Assembly (NCBI GenBank): GCA_015057035.1
Contig: SVFC01000010.1
Span: forward strand, 1-64,000
Direction: 5' to 3'
Length of the DNA stretch: 64,000 nt
DNA from: Lachnospiraceae bacterium
Lineage (GTDB): Bacteria; Bacillota; Clostridia; Lachnospirales; Lachnospiraceae
Positions within the stretch are counted from its first letter, which is position 1. The number at the start of each line of letters is the position of its first letter. Positions 60,394-64,000 of the stretch are shown here, piece after piece. The notes under the pieces were generated by a model. It was not told the DNA's origin. It made no database searches and worked only from the letters and a program-made list of their open reading frames with translations. Both the position numbers and the translations under genes were made by a program.

Positions 60394-61338
60394 TTATGTG
60401 TTTTCTAACATAAGAGAGCGGTATTCCCTTGGGGAAATTCCATATTGTTTCTTGAATGCTCGATAAAAAGCGGAGTAATCAGTAAATCCCACTTGTTCAC
60501 AGAGTTCTTCCAAACGCATGTCCTCAAGAATCATACTTTTGGCTGCAATGAGCCGGCGCTGAGTTACATAATGATAGAAACTTACGTGCATTTTCTTCTG
60601 AAAGGTTTGGCTTATAGTGCTCTCGCTTACAAAGAAGCGTTCTGCAGTGTCTGTCAGAGTAATATGATCGCCCAGATGTCGTTCGATATAGGCAACAATT
60701 TCATCTAAGAGTTCTTTTTTCTCAGTTTTTAGAAACTGGCTGCCGTTTTCCAAGGTGGCTCTACTCATATGGGCAATCAATTGCATGGTGGATCCGCAAA
60801 GAGCTGCCTGCCAAGCAAGGTGGCGGTTTTGGGCTTCTTCTAGCCCTTTTTCAAAGAATGTTCCAAGAAACTCCCATGGTGTTCCCTGTGTGCGTATAAG
60901 ATGAGGTGCCTTCGCTTGTTCCAGAGCGTCATCACGCATGATATGACGAAGATGATCGGCGAATTCAGGACTAACCCATAATACAATTCGTTTATATGGT
61001 TCTGCCAGTTCCTTTGGGAAAATCGGTCTATGACCAACTCCTGGTGGGACAATAATGATGTCGCCATACTGAAGACGGTATCGGTCCGTACCGATTAGAT
61101 ATTGGACACCACTGTTACTACAACAATACATCAGTTCAAAAAAACTATGGCTATGAAGGTGAACAGGTGTTGTTCCGTAGCTAATGTCCATATGGGTATC
61201 CACAAAATGCGAGGACATTTCTAATTCTTGATATACGCTGGAAAGATTGATGCCTAATTTTTTTAACTCCTGATGAATATAGTTGGGGTCATTGGTCTTA
61301 TACAATTCACTAAGAGTGTTAAGTTGGTCTAGTTTCAT
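60394..61338 (-). CDS. AraC-family transcriptional regulator
   Basis: A 314-residue regulator with an N-terminal cupin ligand domain (PVHLHSHSFFELMYCCSNSG, DIIIVPPGVGHRP). Two C-terminal helix-turn-helix motifs follow (ITLTDTAERFFVSESTISQT, RLEELCEQVGFTDYSAFYRA), ending in YGISPREYRS. AAGGAG precedes its start. It is divergent from the GPH carrier operon at 61507 and is its likely regulator. It resembles the 34150 regulator in layout, and both control regions contain a TTGCGA-type motif. Confidence 0.92.
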   Translation of the reverse strand: MKLDQLNTLSELYKTNDPNYIHQELKKLGINLSSVYQELEMSSHFVDTHMDISYGTTPVHLHSHSFFELMYCCSNSGVQYLIGTDRYRLQYGDIIIVPPGVGHRPIFPKELAEPYKRIVLWVSPEFADHLRHIMRDDALEQAKAPHLIRTQGTPWEFLGTFFEKGLEEAQNRHLAWQAALCGSTMQLIAHMSRATLENGSQFLKTEKKELLDEIVAYIERHLGDHITLTDTAERFFVSESTISQTFQKKMHVSFYHYVTQRRLIAAKSMILEDMRLEELCEQVGFTDYSAFYRAFKKQYGISPREYRSLMLENT

Positions 61339-61387
61339 AAAAACTCCTTGTGGTATTTGTTCAATATATCTAAATTATAAAAGGTGG

Positions 61388-61452
61388 TTGCGAGAATTGC
61401 AATGTTTTTTAACGAATTAACAATCAAAATTGCGAAAGTTTCATTGTATAAT
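61388..61452 (+). promoter_or_regulatory. control region of the GPH carrier operon
   Basis: TTGCGAGAATTGC (61388-61400) and TTGCGAAAGTTTC (61430-61442) are candidate AraC sites. TATAAT lies at 61447-61452 with no good -35 at the normal distance, which suits an activator-dependent promoter. Confidence 0.45.
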
Positions 61453-61506
61453 AGTTATATCATAAATTGATTATGAAATTGTATGGGGAAAAGGAGAATG
61501 ATGATT

Positions 61507-62901
61507 ATGTCAAAAACAAAATCAACTGGCTTAACCATGAAACATAAAGTTGGTTATGCCCTCGGTGATGCTGGCGGATGTATGACATTTGCTATCATGG
61601 GTAGTACATTTACTATGTACTGTACTGATGCTTTAGGATTGGACACAGGTCTTTTAGCAATTTTATTTGCTATTTGGAATGTATGGGACTTCATTAATGA
61701 CCCATTAATGGGAGCTTTAATGGATAAGTCTTTTGCCAAGAATCACAACAAGAAGGGAAAATTCCGTCCTTGGTTGCTTCGTTCTGCACCAATGGTAAGC
61801 GTTGGGTTTATTGCTCTTTGGTCAGTGCCACAGTTCTTTGATGGAGTAGCCTTAATTGCAATGTTATTCGTATTAAAGATTTTATACGAAGGTTCTTACA
61901 CAATGTTCAACATTCCAATGGGTTCATTGCTTTCAGCAATGGCAGATAACGATCAGGAAAGAGCAACTCTTTCTTCTGCACGTGGTATTGGTTCTACTAT
62001 CGGTAACATGATTCCTGTTATTGCAATGCCAATGATTATTACAGCATTGGGCGGCAAGACAAATCCTACAGGTTATGCAATTGGTTCCGTTGTATGTGCA
62101 ACCATCGGTTTGGTATTTATGTTAGGACATTATGCATTTACAGAGGAACGTAATATTGTTGATACTCCTCAGGAAGTTGCAGATAACATTAAAGTTACAG
62201 ATATCCTCAATGTATTTAGAGTAAACCGTCCATTCTTGGCACTTTGTGTACATGGTTTATGTATCTGTACAATGCAGTATGTTGCAAGTACATTATCAAA
62301 CTATATGTTCTCAGAAGTATTTGGAAACTTAGAATTAGCTAGTTTAGGCTCTGCTCTTACAATGCCATTTATGTTTGTTACATTGTTTGTAGGTCCATTC
62401 TTAGCTAAGAAATTTGGTCTTGAAAGATTTATCCGTTGGGGATTATTAGGTGGCTCAGTTTGCTTCTTAACACTTTTTGCTTTACATGCAACAATGGATG
62501 TAAATATTTATCTTCACATTGCATTAAATGCAACAGGTATGGGTCTTGCAAGTATGTCTATTTACATGCAGTGGGGCTTAGTTGGTGAAGCTATCGACTA
62601 CAACGAAATGATTACTGGAAAACGTACAGAAGGATCTATCTATGGTACATTCAACCTTTCACGTCGTGTTGGACAGACCATCGGTAACTCATCTGCAGTA
62701 TTATTACTTGGTCTTATTGGATACAACGCAGACCTTACAGTACAGTCAGATACAACTATTTTCGGTATCAAAGTTCTCTGCGTATTAATACCAGGTATCT
62801 TTATTTTAGGATCATGGGCAGCATTCAAGTTCCTTTGGAATATGAGCCCAGAAATGCGTGCAAAAATTGCAGAGTTTAAAGCAGCTAAAAAAGCACAGTA
62901 G
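61507..62901 (+). CDS. MFS/GPH-family sugar carrier (MelB-like)
   Basis: A 464-residue carrier with about 12 helices. The GPH signature is seen in WDFINDPLMGALMDKSF, then the basic loop KKGKFRPWLLRSAP. The second half holds SIYMQWGLVGEAIDYNEMITGKRTEGSIYGTF, split across two helices and typical of glycoside-pentoside-hexuronide carriers. It imports sugars or uronides with H+ or Na+. ATG codons at 61498, 61501 and 61507 follow AAGGAG (61491-61496); 61507 has normal spacing. First gene of an AraC-controlled operon. Confidence 0.9.
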   Translation: MSKTKSTGLTMKHKVGYALGDAGGCMTFAIMGSTFTMYCTDALGLDTGLLAILFAIWNVWDFINDPLMGALMDKSFAKNHNKKGKFRPWLLRSAPMVSVGFIALWSVPQFFDGVALIAMLFVLKILYEGSYTMFNIPMGSLLSAMADNDQERATLSSARGIGSTIGNMIPVIAMPMIITALGGKTNPTGYAIGSVVCATIGLVFMLGHYAFTEERNIVDTPQEVADNIKVTDILNVFRVNRPFLALCVHGLCICTMQYVASTLSNYMFSEVFGNLELASLGSALTMPFMFVTLFVGPFLAKKFGLERFIRWGLLGGSVCFLTLFALHATMDVNIYLHIALNATGMGLASMSIYMQWGLVGEAIDYNEMITGKRTEGSIYGTFNLSRRVGQTIGNSSAVLLLGLIGYNADLTVQSDTTIFGIKVLCVLIPGIFILGSWAAFKFLWNMSPEMRAKIAEFKAAKKAQ

Positions 62902-62922
62902 TAATTTATAAGGTAGATTATG

Positions 62923-62957
62923 TAGGTGGTGGGGCGGAACGCTCTGCCACCTATTTT
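62923..62957 (+). terminator. intra-operon attenuator after the GPH carrier gene
   Basis: TAGGTGG-TGGGGC (62923-62935) pairs with GCTCTG-CCACCTA (62941-62953), with wobbles, then TTTT. Read-through into the creatininase gene is likely, since no new promoter is seen. Confidence 0.65.
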
Positions 62958-62992
62958 CGTCGTTTTTTATAATGCTTTAGGAGGAAAAAACT

Positions 62993-63868
62993 ATGGCGAA
63001 TATGAGAACCAGAATTTTGCCGAAAATGTTAAATTCAGAGGTACAGGAATATCTAAAACATAACGATATTATTATTGTGCCAGTTGGAACAGTAGAAATG
63101 CACGGGGGACTGCCATTGGACGTAGAAACAGTCATTAGCGAGGCAGTAGCTCTGAAAATGGCAGAAGCATGTGATGGATTGGTTCTGACAGGATTACAGT
63201 ATTTTTATGCTGGCGCAACTGCTTCGGGAAGAGGTACAATACAGGTATCCATTAGAGATGGCATCGACTACTTAGGTGCAGTGGCAAGAGACTTACTTCG
63301 TGTGGGATTTAAGCGTCAGATTTATATTAGTATGCATGGACCTGCACATATGACAGTCAGCCCAATGGTGCGTGATTTTTACGATGAAACAGGGGTGCCA
63401 ATTCTGTACATGGATATGACAATGCAGATGTTTAACAATGCCAGAGACATCTTTGAAACAGATAAGATGACATCAGACCCAAAGGCATTTATGCGTTTAC
63501 TTGATTCTATGTTTGTGGGTGGATATCAGATTATGGGACGTTTAGAGGATGTGCCTCTTACTACAGAATTTGATGTGGCTACCCCACAGAGCTGTGCACA
63601 GTTTAATGACATTTTCAATGTCGCATATCAGAGTGCAGCAATTGGATATTGCTTTGGTGAAAATACAGACCACGCGGCCACTACGGCCATTCCAGATGAA
63701 AAAACACGTAAGGAAATGGCAGATGTAGGACAGGATTTGATTGAAAGATTAGTTGCAAAACTAAATCTTCCTCATGTGGTAGAACAAATGAAAAAGTTGG
63801 AAGCCTATGGACTGGAAAATGAGGAGAAATATCCTTGGATGCCAAGTGCTTTTAATCGAAAAAAATAA
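62993..63868 (+). CDS. creatininase family protein
   Basis: A 291-residue protein of the creatininase/creatinine amidohydrolase fold. IIVPVGTVEMHGGLPLDVET carries the metal-binding Glu and His, and the His of ISMHGPAH lies where the family has a further ligand. Family members hydrolyse small cyclic amides or, in mycofactocin maturation (MftE), peptide bonds. Beside a GPH carrier and an esterase, a specific catabolic role is likely, but the substrate is unknown. It begins behind AGGAGG (62979-62984). Confidence 0.88.
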   Translation: MANMRTRILPKMLNSEVQEYLKHNDIIIVPVGTVEMHGGLPLDVETVISEAVALKMAEACDGLVLTGLQYFYAGATASGRGTIQVSIRDGIDYLGAVARDLLRVGFKRQIYISMHGPAHMTVSPMVRDFYDETGVPILYMDMTMQMFNNARDIFETDKMTSDPKAFMRLLDSMFVGGYQIMGRLEDVPLTTEFDVATPQSCAQFNDIFNVAYQSAAIGYCFGENTDHAATTAIPDEKTRKEMADVGQDLIERLVAKLNLPHVVEQMKKLEAYGLENEEKYPWMPSAFNRKK

Positions 63869-63883
63869 TTTGGAGTGAGAAAA

Positions 63884-64000
63884 ATGAGTGAAGCAATTAA
63901 AATTCCATGTGGATTAATTCAGGGAACAGAATGCAATGTTCCTGGTGTTATCGCATATAAGGGAATCCGCTATGCGACAGCAGGACGCTTTGAATATCCA
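63884..64000 (+). CDS. carboxylesterase family protein, 5' part only
   Basis: The window ends 39 codons into this gene. The visible N-terminus reads GLIQGTECNVPGVIAYKGIR, then YATAGRF. The pattern G...V..YKGIRYA...RF is the start of type B carboxylesterases (para-nitrobenzyl esterase type), which continue for about 500 residues. The catalytic Ser region is outside the window. It follows the creatininase gene by 15 nt with TTGGAG upstream, so it is in the same operon. Confidence 0.8.
   Translation, partial: MSEAIKIPCGLIQGTECNVPGVIAYKGIRYATAGRFEYP

Overview
The window looks like a chromosome segment of an anaerobic, low-to-mid GC Gram-positive bacterium of the class Clostridia, most likely family Lachnospiraceae. 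The grounds are strong GGAGG-type ribosome binding sites, dense tRNA clusters, large FtsX-type ABC exporters, Opp-type oligosaccharide importers, AraC-controlled sugar loci and a methyl-accepting chemotaxis protein. The genus cannot be fixed from sequence alone.

Layout. 1-467: end of a tRNA operon (partial tRNA, Asp, Val, Leu, Arg) and its terminator. 533-7661: housekeeping and envelope genes: a methyltransferase, a truncated MocR-type regulator, rhodanese, THUMP RNA methyltransferase, secreted papain-like peptidase, cell-wall amidase, rdgB. 7752-8372: a second tRNA operon (Pro, Gly, Arg, His, Gln, Lys) behind a consensus promoter. 8353-10566: a small island bounded by a 22-bp duplication of the tRNA-Lys 3' end. 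It carries four short single-gene units, several separated by a related palindromic repeat, plus a branched hairpin element. 10707-14452: XRE regulator, DUF3892-like protein, pnuC with an attenuator-like leader, a 5'-3' exonuclease and an HD hydrolase. 14526-25699: two fused ABC/FtsX exporters, a YitT protein, and an operon of a thioredoxin-reductase-like flavoprotein with an ABC ATPase and a giant coiled-coil FtsX permease. 25690-26253: a 564-bp near-perfect giant inverted repeat between convergent genes. 26261-31231: GDPD, MFS carrier, tRNA-Leu, GH43-like protein and a lipoprotein.

31303-56442 is a catabolic locus almost entirely on the + strand: fructokinase, D-lyxose/D-mannose-type isomerase, DUF4432 epimerase, a divergent AraC regulator, an Opp-type importer (lipoprotein, two permeases, two ATPases), a HAD-GH105 fusion, GH38 alpha-mannosidase, an unrecognised toroid-like enzyme, Fe-alcohol dehydrogenase, iolC-iolD-iolE-iolG-iolB and a ROK kinase. 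Read together, the genes suggest import and intracellular dismantling of an oligosaccharide with mannose, uronic acid and inositol. The glycan head of plant glycosyl inositol phosphoryl ceramides would fit; this is inference.

56500-64000: three tandem hairpins with a period of about 62 nt, a Gfo/Idh/MocA oxidoreductase, a chemotaxis receptor, tRNA-Ile, a small unknown protein, and a second AraC-controlled locus (GPH-type carrier, creatininase-family protein, start of a carboxylesterase).
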